Assembly (NCBI RefSeq): GCF_002153425.1
Contig: NZ_KZ119600.1
Location: 3,745,743-3,809,742 of the forward strand
DNA: 64,000 nt
Direction of reading: 5' to 3'
Source of the DNA: Litchfieldia alkalitelluris
Lineage (GTDB): Bacteria > Bacillota > Bacilli > Bacillales > Salisediminibacteriaceae
Shown: in pieces, positions 16,623-25,467 of the stretch
Position numbering within the stretch: position 1 is the stretch's first letter
How the letters are laid out: each line of letters opens with the position of its first letter
Notes under the pieces: generated by a model
Database searches by the model: none
The model's input: only the letters and a program-made list of their open reading frames with translations
Told to the model about the DNA's origin: nothing
Program-made: the position numbers and the translations under genes

Positions 16623-17580
16623 GCTCATCTTCAAAATAATATTCGATAGTAAGTCCATCTTCGATAAATAGTTCACCGCCAGATTTCCTTAATAACTTTT
16701 TAGTTAAATGGAGATAGTAATCAAATTCATCATCGATTTCAAATGGAATCCCATCTTCGTCTACCATATTCATACTAATGATGAATTTTTCTGGATCTAG
16801 TGAATTAAAAATGATTTGTATAGTAGAAGGACATTTTGCAAAGTCTATCCACTTTTTCACAAGAAGCTGAATGATTAGGCGTAATTGCATGACATCGACT
16901 TGGACCTTGGATCGACGCTTCCCAACAAACTCCCATGATAAATGGGGCGTAAATTCGGGTGCCTGCTCTTCAATTTTAACTTTGATACATTCCTGCAGCT
17001 CTCCTGCTCGTATGTACGTTTTACGTGGCGCCATTGGATAATTGATATTTAAAAAATCATTTACATAATTCTTCCCTTTCTCAATTTCCCTCTGTGCTAG
17101 CTCTAAAAATGTTGTATGCTCGCTTGTTGCTGTGTCTTTTTTCATCATTTGAAGAATGCCATAAACCGGTGTAAGTGCATTTAAAATCTCATGAGCATAT
17201 CTTAGACTGAGTTGTTGAACGAGCCTCTCTGTTTGACTGTCCCAATAATTTTTTTCCGGAAAAACAACGTCGGGGTTCTCCTCAACTAAACTACCTACTA
17301 ACAGTTCTTCCTCTTTCTTATTGTAAGAATAGTCCAACGTAACTTGCTCAAGGTTGATGCTCACTGGCGTCTTGGTAGAGTTTAAGTTATAAAAATATGG
17401 GGCTAAAGGCGTATCATAAATATTATCCCCTTGCCGGACTTTTACCTTTTTATTGAGAAGTCTACTACCTTCTTCATTTAAATACCTTATAATACCTGAT
17501 GGATCAATAATAACTAATCCAGGTTGACTTTTATTGTCTTCGTTCACTATATTGAACAATAACGCCGATTCTGATGCCAA
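16606..17580 (-). CDS. PAS-domain histidine-kinase-like protein with an eroded ATPase domain
   Basis: About 324 residues from a TTG start at 17580, 7 bases after GGGGGTG; the frame extends to a GTG at 17631 without a ribosome site. Residues about 5-70 look like a PAS domain (GLVIIDPSGIIRYLNEEGS). Residues about 125-170 resemble a dimerisation/phosphotransfer helix with the H-box-like YAHEILNALTPVYGIL. The last 100 residues should be the ATP-binding domain but lack a convincing N box and G boxes. It may be a kinase-like regulator in the manner of Spo0B or a sporulation-kinase relative that has lost catalysis. No partner regulator is adjacent. Confidence 0.6.
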   Translation of the reverse strand: MASESALLFNIVNEDNKSQPGLVIIDPSGIIRYLNEEGSRLLNKKVKVRQGDNIYDTPLAPYFYNLNSTKTPVSINLEQVTLDYSYNKKEEELLVGSLVEENPDVVFPEKNYWDSQTERLVQQLSLRYAHEILNALTPVYGILQMMKKDTATSEHTTFLELAQREIEKGKNYVNDFLNINYPMAPRKTYIRAGELQECIKVKIEEQAPEFTPHLSWEFVGKRRSKVQVDVMQLRLIIQLLVKKWIDFAKCPSTIQIIFNSLDPEKFIISMNMVDEDGIPFEIDDEFDYYLHLTKKLLRKSGGELFIEDGLTIEYYFEDEQNLVR

Positions 17581-17927
17581 ATGAACACCCCCTACTAAGT
17601 TGGGACTTTTATACTGTAATTCTTTCGTCACACGAAAATATCAATAACCAAAACATCTATTCGTATCCTTATTTTACAACTTTTTTTCTGAAAATGTAAC
17701 TGATTAAAACAAATTTCTTATAGTACTTTTATCCTATTTATACGATGGAAATACATGATAATCACATATTCTACATTAAACGATTTTTTTCTACATTTTT
17801 CTCAGGAGTGACGTGTACTTAGATTTGATTAGTTGGATAAATTAACTGTTAAAAGTCACAAATAACTTACAAAGAATCGCCCATAATAAGAAGACAAATT
17901 AATTTAGTTTTAAAGGAGAGTCGGCTA

Positions 17928-18914
17928 TTGACGTACTCAAGAAGCAACGCAAGACGCAAAAGAAAGACGCCTTTAAAACGTTTTATATTGTATAGTGCCC
18001 TAGTCGTCCTATGCATTTTCCTAATCGGTGGTGGCAGCTTAGCATACATGGGCTATCAAATGGCAGATGCAACATCTAAATCTCATGTAGAACTAGATCG
18101 CGGTGACCGTTCCATGATGCGTCAAGAAAACGTTGACCCTAAACAGGACCCTGTTTCCATTCTTTTTCTCGGAATCGATAGTCGGGAAGAAGATTTAAGG
18201 GGAAGAACAGACGCCATGGTCCTTGCAACTTTTAACCCTGAAGAGGAATCGATCAACATGTTGACCATCCCTAGGGATGCACGCGTCAAAATCGTTGGTA
18301 GAAACAGCATCGATAAAATTAATCATGCCCATTCCTTTGGCGGCATTGATATGACAGTAGATACAGTCGAGCGTTTGCTTGAAATTCCTGTCGATTATTT
18401 TGTTACACTTAACTTTATTTCCTTTGTGGAAATAATTAATGAGCTTGGCGGTGTTGATGTAAATGTCCCCTTCACGTTTTCTGAAAGTGACAGCACGGAC
18501 CGCAGAGGTGCCATTACCATTTATGAAGGAGAACAAACATTGAATGGTGAGGAAGCTCTCGCCTATGTGCGTATGAGGAAACATGATCCTGCAGGTGATA
18601 TGGGGCGTGGAGAACGTCAAAAGGAAGTATTGGAATCACTAATCAAAAAAGCAGTAAGCTTTCAATCGATCACCAGATTTGGTGCTGTCATGGAAAGTGT
18701 TGAAGAGCATATGAATACGAATTTGACCTTCAATAACATCGTTAGCTTCCATAACTACGCAAGAAATCTTGATGAAATTGAGTCCCTAACTTTAGATGGG
18801 GCAGGTGTTTTAATTAACAATATTTATTATTTCGAATTAGATAATACTTCCTTGAATGAAGTCCAATCAATATTGAAGGAACACCTTGAGATTGAAAACG
18901 AAGAGCAAATATAA
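17928..18914 (+). CDS. LytR-CpsA-Psr (LCP) cell-wall glycopolymer ligase
   Basis: LCP enzymes move teichoic acids or other glycopolymers from undecaprenyl carriers to peptidoglycan on the outer face of the membrane. The 328-residue protein has a basic N-terminus, one membrane segment (about residues 20-42) and the LCP core: ILFLGIDSREEDLRGRTDAM, IPRDARVKI, NHAHSFGG and AYVRMRKHD with GRGERQKEV. The start is a TTG 9 bases after AAAGGAG. In B. subtilis the gene beside yvyE is the LCP gene yvhJ (tagV), which this probably represents. It is very similar to the LCP at 21379. Confidence 0.93.
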   Translation: MTYSRSNARRKRKTPLKRFILYSALVVLCIFLIGGGSLAYMGYQMADATSKSHVELDRGDRSMMRQENVDPKQDPVSILFLGIDSREEDLRGRTDAMVLATFNPEEESINMLTIPRDARVKIVGRNSIDKINHAHSFGGIDMTVDTVERLLEIPVDYFVTLNFISFVEIINELGGVDVNVPFTFSESDSTDRRGAITIYEGEQTLNGEEALAYVRMRKHDPAGDMGRGERQKEVLESLIKKAVSFQSITRFGAVMESVEEHMNTNLTFNNIVSFHNYARNLDEIESLTLDGAGVLINNIYYFELDNTSLNEVQSILKEHLEIENEEQI

Positions 18915-18915
18915 T

Positions 18916-18951
18916 AAAACGTTGTGTTCAAAATAGTGAACACAACGTTTT
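18916..18951 (+). terminator. Terminator after the first LCP gene
   Basis: AAAACGTTGTGTTCA and TGAACACAACGTTTT form a 15-bp perfect stem with a 6-base loop, followed by TTAT, just past the stop codon. Confidence 0.85.
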
Positions 18952-19005
18952 TATAAATAAGGTGTTTATCGAACCTGCACCTTAAATTAGCCTAAATCTA
19001 TACAT

Positions 19006-20829
19006 TTATTTGAAATACTGATCGATGGCCTCCAATAATGCATCTGCAATCTTATCCTGTTCATTTGTCATCTTGTTCATATCACTTTGATTAGACATAA
19101 AGCCTACCTCAACAAGCACTGCAGGCATCTGTGAGAAGCGGATCACTTCAAGGTTTCTTTCCTTTACTCCTCGATCACGGAACTGGAGCTGTGAAACGAG
19201 TTGCTGCTGAATCGCATTAGCCAGCTTTTGACTGTTTGCTCCTTGATTCGTTCGATCGAAGAAAACTTCTGTTCCACTTGCACTAGCTAAACTAAAATAA
19301 TTCAAATGCAAGCTGATAAAAATATCAGATCCAGAACTATTCCCTTGTCTCCATCGGTTTCCTAAAGACACAAATGTGTCAGACGTCCGTGACATGACTA
19401 CTTTCGCTCCAGCGTTTTCAAGTCTCGTTTTTAGTTTGTTGGAGATGTCAAAAACAAGGTGACTCTCATAAACGCCGTTTACTACTGCACCAGGATCGCG
19501 ACCACCATGACCAGGGTCCAAAAATATTGTTTTCCCAGACAAGTTAATATTGCTGTTGCTATTCCCCGATCCAGGGTTGCTAGCATCGGCATTCGTAACC
19601 TTTATATAATCCCCATGGACAAAGCCCCAACGATTATTATGCCTGATTTTGTACCATGCACCGCTCTTTTCATATAAATCTACTTTGGCTCCACGGCGAA
19701 GGCTACCAATGATACTGGAAGATGTAGAAGCACTTGAACGAACATTTAAATTGCTCGCAGTAATTTCCCCATTGCCAATGATTGAATCCCCTTGATTAGA
19801 GCTACCTCCTGAGTCAGAAGGAGCTGCATTGGTTACTCTCAAGTAGTCGCCATGAACAAAGCCCCATGAATTATTGATACGTATTTTATACCATTGGCCA
19901 GTTTTTTCATATAGATCAACTTTACTGCCACGCTCTAAGCTGCCAATCACATTGCCATTGGTGCTAGCCTGATTTCGCACATTCAGACGGGTAGCAGTAA
20001 CTTCCCCACTACCAATGACTTCATTCGTTTGAGAACCTGAGCCACTGTTTGAGCCTGATGACCCTGAACCACTATTGCCACTCCCTGATATCTTTAAATA
20101 GTCGCCATGGACAAAACCCCAGGAATTGTTGATACGTATTTTGTACCATTGACCTGATTTTTCATACAGGTCTACTTTACGACCACGCTCTAGACTTCCA
20201 ATCACACTTCCGCTTGTACTAGCCTGGTTCCTTACATTCAAACGCGAGGCTGTAACCTCACCATTACCAATGACTTCTCCAACTGCAGGTGAATTTGAAC
20301 CAGAACCACTATTTCCAGAGTTTGATGACGTTACTTTCAAATAATCCCCATGTATGTAGCCCCAGGAATTATTTATCCTGATCTTGTACCACTTGCCACT
20401 CTGTTCATATAAGTCTACTTTACGCCCTCGTTCTAAGCTTCCAATGACACTGCCGCTCGTACTTGCCCGGCTCCTCACATTCAATCGAGTGGCAGTAACT
20501 TCTCCACTACCTATAATGCTTGAGCCAGAACTAGCTTGTTGAACGATTCTCACATAGGAACCGTGAATATAACCCCAACGGTTATTCACACGAATTTTAT
20601 ACCACTGGCCTGTTTTTTCGTGTAGTTCAACAATTGTCCCTCTAGAAAAACTAGAGATAACTCTTGACGACGTATTTGGCTGTTCACGGACATTTAGTGA
20701 ACTCGCAGTAATCTCCCCTACTGCATTGGAGCTTGCGAACGAGTGTGAAGCAGTGTAGTCAAAATTAGCAAACAATGAAATTACTAAAGTAATGACCACT
20801 AATGCACTAACTCCAATCGTTTTTTTCAT
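19006..20829 (-). CDS. Secreted N-acetylmuramoyl-L-alanine amidase with five SH3b domains
   Basis: Zinc amidase that cuts the bond between muramic acid and the stem peptide. The 607 residues comprise a signal peptide (1-32), five bacterial SH3 domains of about 60 residues (each with G-E-[VI]-T-A-x-x-LNVR ... WYKIR-x-NN-x-WG-[YF]-[VI]-HG-x-Y), joined by Gly/Ser-rich linkers, and a C-terminal Amidase_3 domain (about 425-607). Zinc ligands are visible in FLDPGHGG, GVYES and SLHLN, and the catalytic Glu in LVEVGFMSN. The start follows GGGGGTGA. SH3 domains 2-4 are near-identical, a sign of recent duplication. Confidence 0.95.
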   Translation of the reverse strand: MKKTIGVSALVVITLVISLFANFDYTASHSFASSNAVGEITASSLNVREQPNTSSRVISSFSRGTIVELHEKTGQWYKIRVNNRWGYIHGSYVRIVQQASSGSSIIGSGEVTATRLNVRSRASTSGSVIGSLERGRKVDLYEQSGKWYKIRINNSWGYIHGDYLKVTSSNSGNSGSGSNSPAVGEVIGNGEVTASRLNVRNQASTSGSVIGSLERGRKVDLYEKSGQWYKIRINNSWGFVHGDYLKISGSGNSGSGSSGSNSGSGSQTNEVIGSGEVTATRLNVRNQASTNGNVIGSLERGSKVDLYEKTGQWYKIRINNSWGFVHGDYLRVTNAAPSDSGGSSNQGDSIIGNGEITASNLNVRSSASTSSSIIGSLRRGAKVDLYEKSGAWYKIRHNNRWGFVHGDYIKVTNADASNPGSGNSNSNINLSGKTIFLDPGHGGRDPGAVVNGVYESHLVFDISNKLKTRLENAGAKVVMSRTSDTFVSLGNRWRQGNSSGSDIFISLHLNYFSLASASGTEVFFDRTNQGANSQKLANAIQQQLVSQLQFRDRGVKERNLEVIRFSQMPAVLVEVGFMSNQSDMNKMTNEQDKIADALLEAIDQYFK

Positions 20830-20872
20830 TAATTAGGTTCACCCCCACTCATTAATATTAGTTTCATAATTT

Positions 20873-20986
20873 TTATCCATAACTTAAAAAATACTTCCAT
20901 ATGGTATCAAGCAACATCGCTAATCCATATAGAAAAATACCAATACACGCCAAAGTGATTGGCGAATTCCATTTGACATCTTTCAT
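20873..20986 (-). CDS. Small single-pass membrane protein, 37 residues
   Basis: An unusually strong ribosome site (TTGGAGG, 7 bases from the ATG) precedes a 37-codon frame starting MKDVKWNSPITLACIGIFLY and ending TIWKYFLSYG. The middle 18 residues are a hydrophobic membrane helix. It lies just upstream of the SH3 amidase in the same orientation, so it may share its transcript. No homologue is recognised; the ribosome site and membrane helix are the evidence. Confidence 0.6.
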   Translation of the reverse strand: MKDVKWNSPITLACIGIFLYGLAMLLDTIWKYFLSYG

Positions 20987-21378
20987 CCATATTCCTCCAA
21001 AAAATCTACTTTTCTATAAATTATCACAAATTCACTAAAAACAAAATGCGACTTTCTTGCATAAATTTATATTTTTGTAGATATAATTAAAGAAAAATGT
21101 AGTTTTTATGTAGGTAGCGCAAATCCGTTTAACAAATTAACAAAGCTTCAGTAATCGTTTATAAAATTAAGACTACTACAATATGCGACCGATAAAGCCT
21201 CCTCATAAAATCTATGTATCTTTTTTCCATGGATAGAATATATCATTTACTGAATGATGTTTATGGTGTAAAATACTTTAATGGATTCATATTATTTACA
21301 AAAAAACTGAATCCTTTCTTTGCAAAATACGTCAAATATAATAGATTCTATAAATATATGAATGAGAGGTGTCTTATA

Positions 21379-22407
21379 TTGGCACAATTAAGAACTGAAT
21401 ATAAAAAAACAACGAAAAAGAAATCGTCCTGGAAAAAGGTCATCCTTTATACATTTCTAGCCTTTTTCATTTTAGGTGGAGGCGCTGTAGCATACTTTGC
21501 AAGTAGTATCGCAAGTGTTTTCTCACAAAACCAAATAATTTTGGACCGTGGAGACAGGTCAGACTTAAGAGATGCAGCTGTTAACCCAAGTAGTGATCCC
21601 GTATCAGTCCTTTTCTTAGGACTCGACACTCGTGATGGTGATTTAAGAGGGCGTACAGATGCCATGGTATTAGCTACGTTTAACCCAGAAGAAGGTACAA
21701 TCAAAATGTTAAATATCCCTCGTGACTCTAGAGTAGATGTTATTGGAGCGAATCGTGTGGATAAAATCAATCACGCACATGCTTTTGGTGGGGTTGACAT
21801 GACTTTAGATACTGTGGAAAATTTATTAGGCATTCCTGTAGATTATTTCGTTTCCCTTAACTTCGACGCTTTCATGGAAATCATCGATGAGTTAGGTGGA
21901 ATCACAGTTAACTCACCAATGACATTTACAGAAAAAGATAATGCAACATATGGAACAATTACCATTCACGAAGGTGAGCAACGATTAAACGGTGAAGAAG
22001 CCCTTGCTTATGTTAGAATGCGTAAAAGCGATCCTAGAGGAGATTTAGGACGTGGTGAACGTCAAAAAGAAGTAATTGAGGCCATTATTAAAGAAGCAGC
22101 AAGCTTTTCTTCGATTACAAATTTCAACTCGTTAATGGATAGTGTAGAAAGAAACTTAAACACAAATATTACCTTTGGAAACATTGTTTCGATGCACTCC
22201 TATGCAAGTGGTTTAAGTGATATTGAATCTTTAAGCTTTGAAGGGGATGACTATCGAGAAGGTGGCATCTACTACTATAAAATTAGAGATGAATCCCTAC
22301 AAGAAATTCAAGAAATCCTTCAAGTACACTTAGGTTTAAAAGAACCAGAAGTAATGGAAGTGGATCAAGATATTGAAGGTGAAGAGGCAGACGAAGTAGT
22401 TCAGTAA
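21379..22407 (+). CDS. LytR-CpsA-Psr (LCP) cell-wall glycopolymer ligase, paralogue
   Basis: Starts at a TTG at 21379, 8 bases after AGAGGTG; the frame is open further upstream to 21214 but that extension is AT-rich and has no ribosome site. The 342-residue protein has a Lys-rich N-terminus, one membrane segment and the LCP motifs VLFLGLDTRDGDLRGRTDAM, IPRDSRVDV, NHAHAFGG and AYVRMRKSDPRGDLGRGERQ. It is close in sequence and in start-codon design to the LCP at 17928, so the pair is a recent duplication with the amidase between. It has an acidic C-terminal tail. Confidence 0.92.
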   Translation: MAQLRTEYKKTTKKKSSWKKVILYTFLAFFILGGGAVAYFASSIASVFSQNQIILDRGDRSDLRDAAVNPSSDPVSVLFLGLDTRDGDLRGRTDAMVLATFNPEEGTIKMLNIPRDSRVDVIGANRVDKINHAHAFGGVDMTLDTVENLLGIPVDYFVSLNFDAFMEIIDELGGITVNSPMTFTEKDNATYGTITIHEGEQRLNGEEALAYVRMRKSDPRGDLGRGERQKEVIEAIIKEAASFSSITNFNSLMDSVERNLNTNITFGNIVSMHSYASGLSDIESLSFEGDDYREGGIYYYKIRDESLQEIQEILQVHLGLKEPEVMEVDQDIEGEEADEVVQ

Positions 22408-22425
22408 ACTGTATATGTATATGTT

Positions 22426-22450
22426 AAACCGGGCTGAGGTCCGGTTTTTT
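22426..22450 (+). terminator. Terminator after the second LCP gene
   Basis: AAACCGG and CCGGTTT form the stem with T6 following. Confidence 0.7.
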
Positions 22451-22476
22451 ATATAAAAAGATTTATGAATAACAAA

Positions 22477-22502
22477 AAGGCTTCCTTGATAGGAAAGCCT
22501 TC
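22477..22502 (-). terminator. Terminator of the third LCP gene
   Basis: On the minus strand AAGGCTTTCC pairs with GGAAGCCTT and is followed by TTTTGTT, just beyond the stop at 22510. Confidence 0.65.
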
Positions 22503-22509
22503 ATATAAA

Positions 22510-23589
22510 TTAGTAATCTTCTAATGCTTTTTCCACGCTTTTTGATTCTTCATCAGAATTTACTAAAACAGTTTCATATTCAATCTGCATTCTCTCCTGT
22601 AGTGCCTCCACAACTTCAGAGTGATCCTCATCAGAAACATCTACATAATACACTCCGTTCAACACCATTCCTTCTCCGACTAATCGAAGCGTTTCTACAT
22701 TATCACCTGTTAGGGAATTTAAGTTTCTCACCATACTAAACATGGTACCCGTATCCATACTAGTTCGTACATTATTACCTAATATATCAAGGATATCCGG
22801 GATTCTAGTAACCGACCTCAAACTGGTACTCTGATTTAACACTTCTTTAACCACTTGCTGTTGACGTCGATTTCGCCCAAAGTCCCCTTCGTTATCTGCA
22901 CGAAATCTGACATACTCCAATGCATTGCTGCCATTTACAGTTTGAATCCCAGGATATAAATAGACTCGTTCTGGATGAAGGTTATGATATATTGTCCTTT
23001 CTACATCTAATTCTATTCCACCCAGAAAATCAATAAATTGTTCAAAACCTGTAAAGTTCACAGCAATATAATGATCAATTGGAATATCTAGAAAGTTCTC
23101 TAATGTTTTCACAGCCGTATCAACACCGTTTGCATACGCATGATTGATCTTATCATACTCCCCAGTGCCAGCTATTTCTACATAAGTATCACGAGGAATT
23201 GACAAAAGCGTTGATTCCTGTGTTTCTAGATCAATTACTGCCACCATTAAAACGTCTGACCTACCTGATATACGCCCGTGCTCATTATCCACTCCAGCAA
23301 TCATGATTGAGATGGTATCCCCGTTACGTACCATTTGTTCCATTTCTACTTTAGCTTCCTCAATACTGTGCTCGTTGCTATCATAATTTGATATAAAATT
23401 ATCTACTTCATCTAATTCTTTTTCGTTATTAAAATCATCGTCTTGAATGTCATTTAATGTTTGATATACTTTAGCCCCTACATATCCCCCATATACTAAT
23501 GCAAACATAGCAATAGTAAGTCCTGCATAGAGAAAAACTCTGTGAATTTTTCTTTTTTTAGGTTTATCTACACTTAGTTTTTGTGCCAT
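22510..23589 (-). CDS. LytR-CpsA-Psr (LCP) family ligase, divergent member
   Basis: A 359-residue LCP protein with a membrane segment (about residues 16-38), a long acidic linker (about 48-85) and the core motifs ISIMIAGVDNE, GRSDVLMVAVID, SIPRDTYVEI, INHAYANG and LEYVRFRADNEGDFGRNRRQ. It differs clearly from the two LCPs to its left, so it is not part of the recent duplication. GAGGGG precedes the ATG. It is transcribed alone, between terminators, next to the polyprenyl-phosphate sugar transferase; that pairing suggests attachment of a polymer other than wall teichoic acid, which is inference. Confidence 0.93.
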   Translation of the reverse strand: MAQKLSVDKPKKRKIHRVFLYAGLTIAMFALVYGGYVGAKVYQTLNDIQDDDFNNEKELDEVDNFISNYDSNEHSIEEAKVEMEQMVRNGDTISIMIAGVDNEHGRISGRSDVLMVAVIDLETQESTLLSIPRDTYVEIAGTGEYDKINHAYANGVDTAVKTLENFLDIPIDHYIAVNFTGFEQFIDFLGGIELDVERTIYHNLHPERVYLYPGIQTVNGSNALEYVRFRADNEGDFGRNRRQQQVVKEVLNQSTSLRSVTRIPDILDILGNNVRTSMDTGTMFSMVRNLNSLTGDNVETLRLVGEGMVLNGVYYVDVSDEDHSEVVEALQERMQIEYETVLVNSDEESKSVEKALEDY

Positions 23590-23676
23590 AATTTCCCCTC
23601 AAACCTTTAAAAATTACTTGTTTCGTTTGTAAGTTTATAGAATTTGGCGTTTTGTGTCAATGATATGAACAAAAAA

Positions 23677-23710
23677 TACCTAAGACGATTTTTATTAATC
23701 ATCTTAGGTA
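23677..23710 (-). terminator. Terminator after the sugar transferase gene
   Basis: TACCTAAGAtGATT pairs with AATCGTCTTAGGTA on the minus strand, followed by TTTTTTG. Confidence 0.75.
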
Positions 23711-23847
23711 TTTATATGCCACTTAGCGATATCTGGTTATGCTTTCCATACTCTTAGTAGCTAGATTGGGCATAATCGTGATTATTCTTGATAATTTAAA
23801 TACACAAAAGTCGATTAATAAATAAAACTGGATAGGATTTTTTTTTA

Positions 23848-25227
23848 TTATAATTCGTTATGCCTTATTTTCTTTGAAGTCTCTTTCTTTTTATCTTTTT
23901 CCTCTGTACCTTCAGCTTTTGTTTTATCTAATAAAACGATAAATGTTTTTAAGAGAATGACTATGTCTAACCAAAAACTGTAATTACGGATGTAGTACAA
24001 ATCAAACCTAAGTTTATCCTCTACCTCTGTACTATACTTCCCCATTATCTGTGCATACCCCGTTATTCCTGGTTGTACAGTACTACGGTAACTATAATGG
24101 TAGTATTCTTTAGACAACTGCTTTATGAAAAAACCTCTTTCTGGTCTAGGTCCAACTAGAGACATATCACCTTTTAATACATTAAATAGTTGGGGAAGTT
24201 CATCGAGTCTAGTTGCACGCATAAACCTACCAACCTTAGTTATTCTGTCATCATTCTCTGTTGCTAATACAGGACCAGTTTTACTCTCGGCACCCTCTAT
24301 CATTGATCGGAATTTATAGATTATAAATGGCTTATTATTTTTACCATATCGCTCTTGTTTATAGATGATACTTCCTTTTGAGTCCTCTAGTTTAATGATT
24401 AAAGCTACTATCAATAAAACAGGAGATATTAAAACTAAAATTAAAGCTGAACTTACAAAGTCAAATATTCGCTTAATTAATACTTGGTCAAATGTCAAAC
24501 CAAATGGTTTTACTGTCATCACAAGAGTATCATCAAGTGGAGAAACACTTGCTCTTTGTAAGAGTAGTTCATATAGAGATGGAATGACATACACCATTTT
24601 ATTGTATTCCATAGCATGGTATATAATTTCAGACTTTGTCTCCTTACTTATTGAAGGACATAATACTACATAGTCAATTTGGCGGAGATGTTGTTTTATC
24701 TTATCTATGGAGGTATTAGGCTGAATATGCTTCACCCTTGTCCCTTTTAGCATCGGATGCTTTATCTTTGCGATTAACTTTTGTGTATTATTGTCATCCC
24801 CTATTAGCAACACTCTACCGACTAAGTTCCCCCGTGTTAGCTTTAAATAGATCATTTTAAAACCAAGCAACAAAATAATCATAAAAATTGTTGCAATAAG
24901 AATAACTGAACGTGGCATAGCAAATTCCCTAAACAAATAGGAAGCTGCCATTGTTAGAAACGCCATGAATGTAACAGCGATGACCACTTTAACAAGAATA
25001 TCCCAGAAAGTATTTTTTCGATCTAAAGCGTATAGTTCATATACTGCTATGAAAAATAGACCTATTAACAATATCCATGGTAACAGGGAAATAAATGAAT
25101 CCCAGTTACGCTGTGGAAAGTCAAGATATCTAATGTAGAATGCTGAGATATAGGCAGCAAGAATTAACAATAAGTCCATGACAATTATAAATGTCTTATG
25201 ACTTTTCAATTCGCTTAAATCAGGCAT
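23848..25227 (-). CDS. Polyprenyl-phosphate sugar-1-phosphate transferase (WbaP/exopolysaccharide family)
   Basis: Starts a lipid-linked glycopolymer by moving a sugar-1-phosphate from a nucleotide sugar to undecaprenyl phosphate. The 459 residues contain four hydrophobic segments (about 12-120), a CoA-binding-like cytosolic domain (about 140-245) and the bacterial sugar transferase domain (about 265-430). The latter has KRIFDFVSSALILVLISPVL, YKQERYGKNNKPFIIYKFRS, TRLDELPQLFNVLKGDMSLV and GPRPERGFF. It stands alone between terminators on the same strand as the export locus further right. A Lys/Glu-rich tail follows. The sugar cannot be read from sequence. Confidence 0.93.
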   Translation of the reverse strand: MPDLSELKSHKTFIIVMDLLLILAAYISAFYIRYLDFPQRNWDSFISLLPWILLIGLFFIAVYELYALDRKNTFWDILVKVVIAVTFMAFLTMAASYLFREFAMPRSVILIATIFMIILLLGFKMIYLKLTRGNLVGRVLLIGDDNNTQKLIAKIKHPMLKGTRVKHIQPNTSIDKIKQHLRQIDYVVLCPSISKETKSEIIYHAMEYNKMVYVIPSLYELLLQRASVSPLDDTLVMTVKPFGLTFDQVLIKRIFDFVSSALILVLISPVLLIVALIIKLEDSKGSIIYKQERYGKNNKPFIIYKFRSMIEGAESKTGPVLATENDDRITKVGRFMRATRLDELPQLFNVLKGDMSLVGPRPERGFFIKQLSKEYYHYSYRSTVQPGITGYAQIMGKYSTEVEDKLRFDLYYIRNYSFWLDIVILLKTFIVLLDKTKAEGTEEKDKKKETSKKIRHNEL

Positions 25228-25400
25228 TGTAACCTCTCTCCCTTTTGGTCTTCAAAAAAAAACTTCTTATAATTAAATCAATTGATATTTTTATTAATTT
25301 TATCAATCATTACTACTATACTAAAAAATTTTGTAGTTGGAAACAAAATATTTTATTAGGAAATAATTACATTATTTCTATGTATTAAGTTCGAAAATAA

Positions 25401-25447
25401 AAGATACCTAAAAGTCCACAAATACAGGGAACTTAATTAGGTATCTT
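25401..25447 (-). terminator. Terminator-like hairpin after the PG-binding amidase
   Basis: AAGATACCTAA and TTAGGTATCTT, 11-bp arms with a 25-base loop, T-rich on the minus-strand downstream side. Confidence 0.55.
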
Positions 25448-25467
25448 TACGTTATGTTTTTTCAATT

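Noticed and set aside
21214..21378. N-terminal extension of the second LCP protein
   Set aside because: The 55 extra codons are AT-rich, lack a ribosome site and have no counterpart in the paralogue; TTG at 21379 has AGAGGTG.
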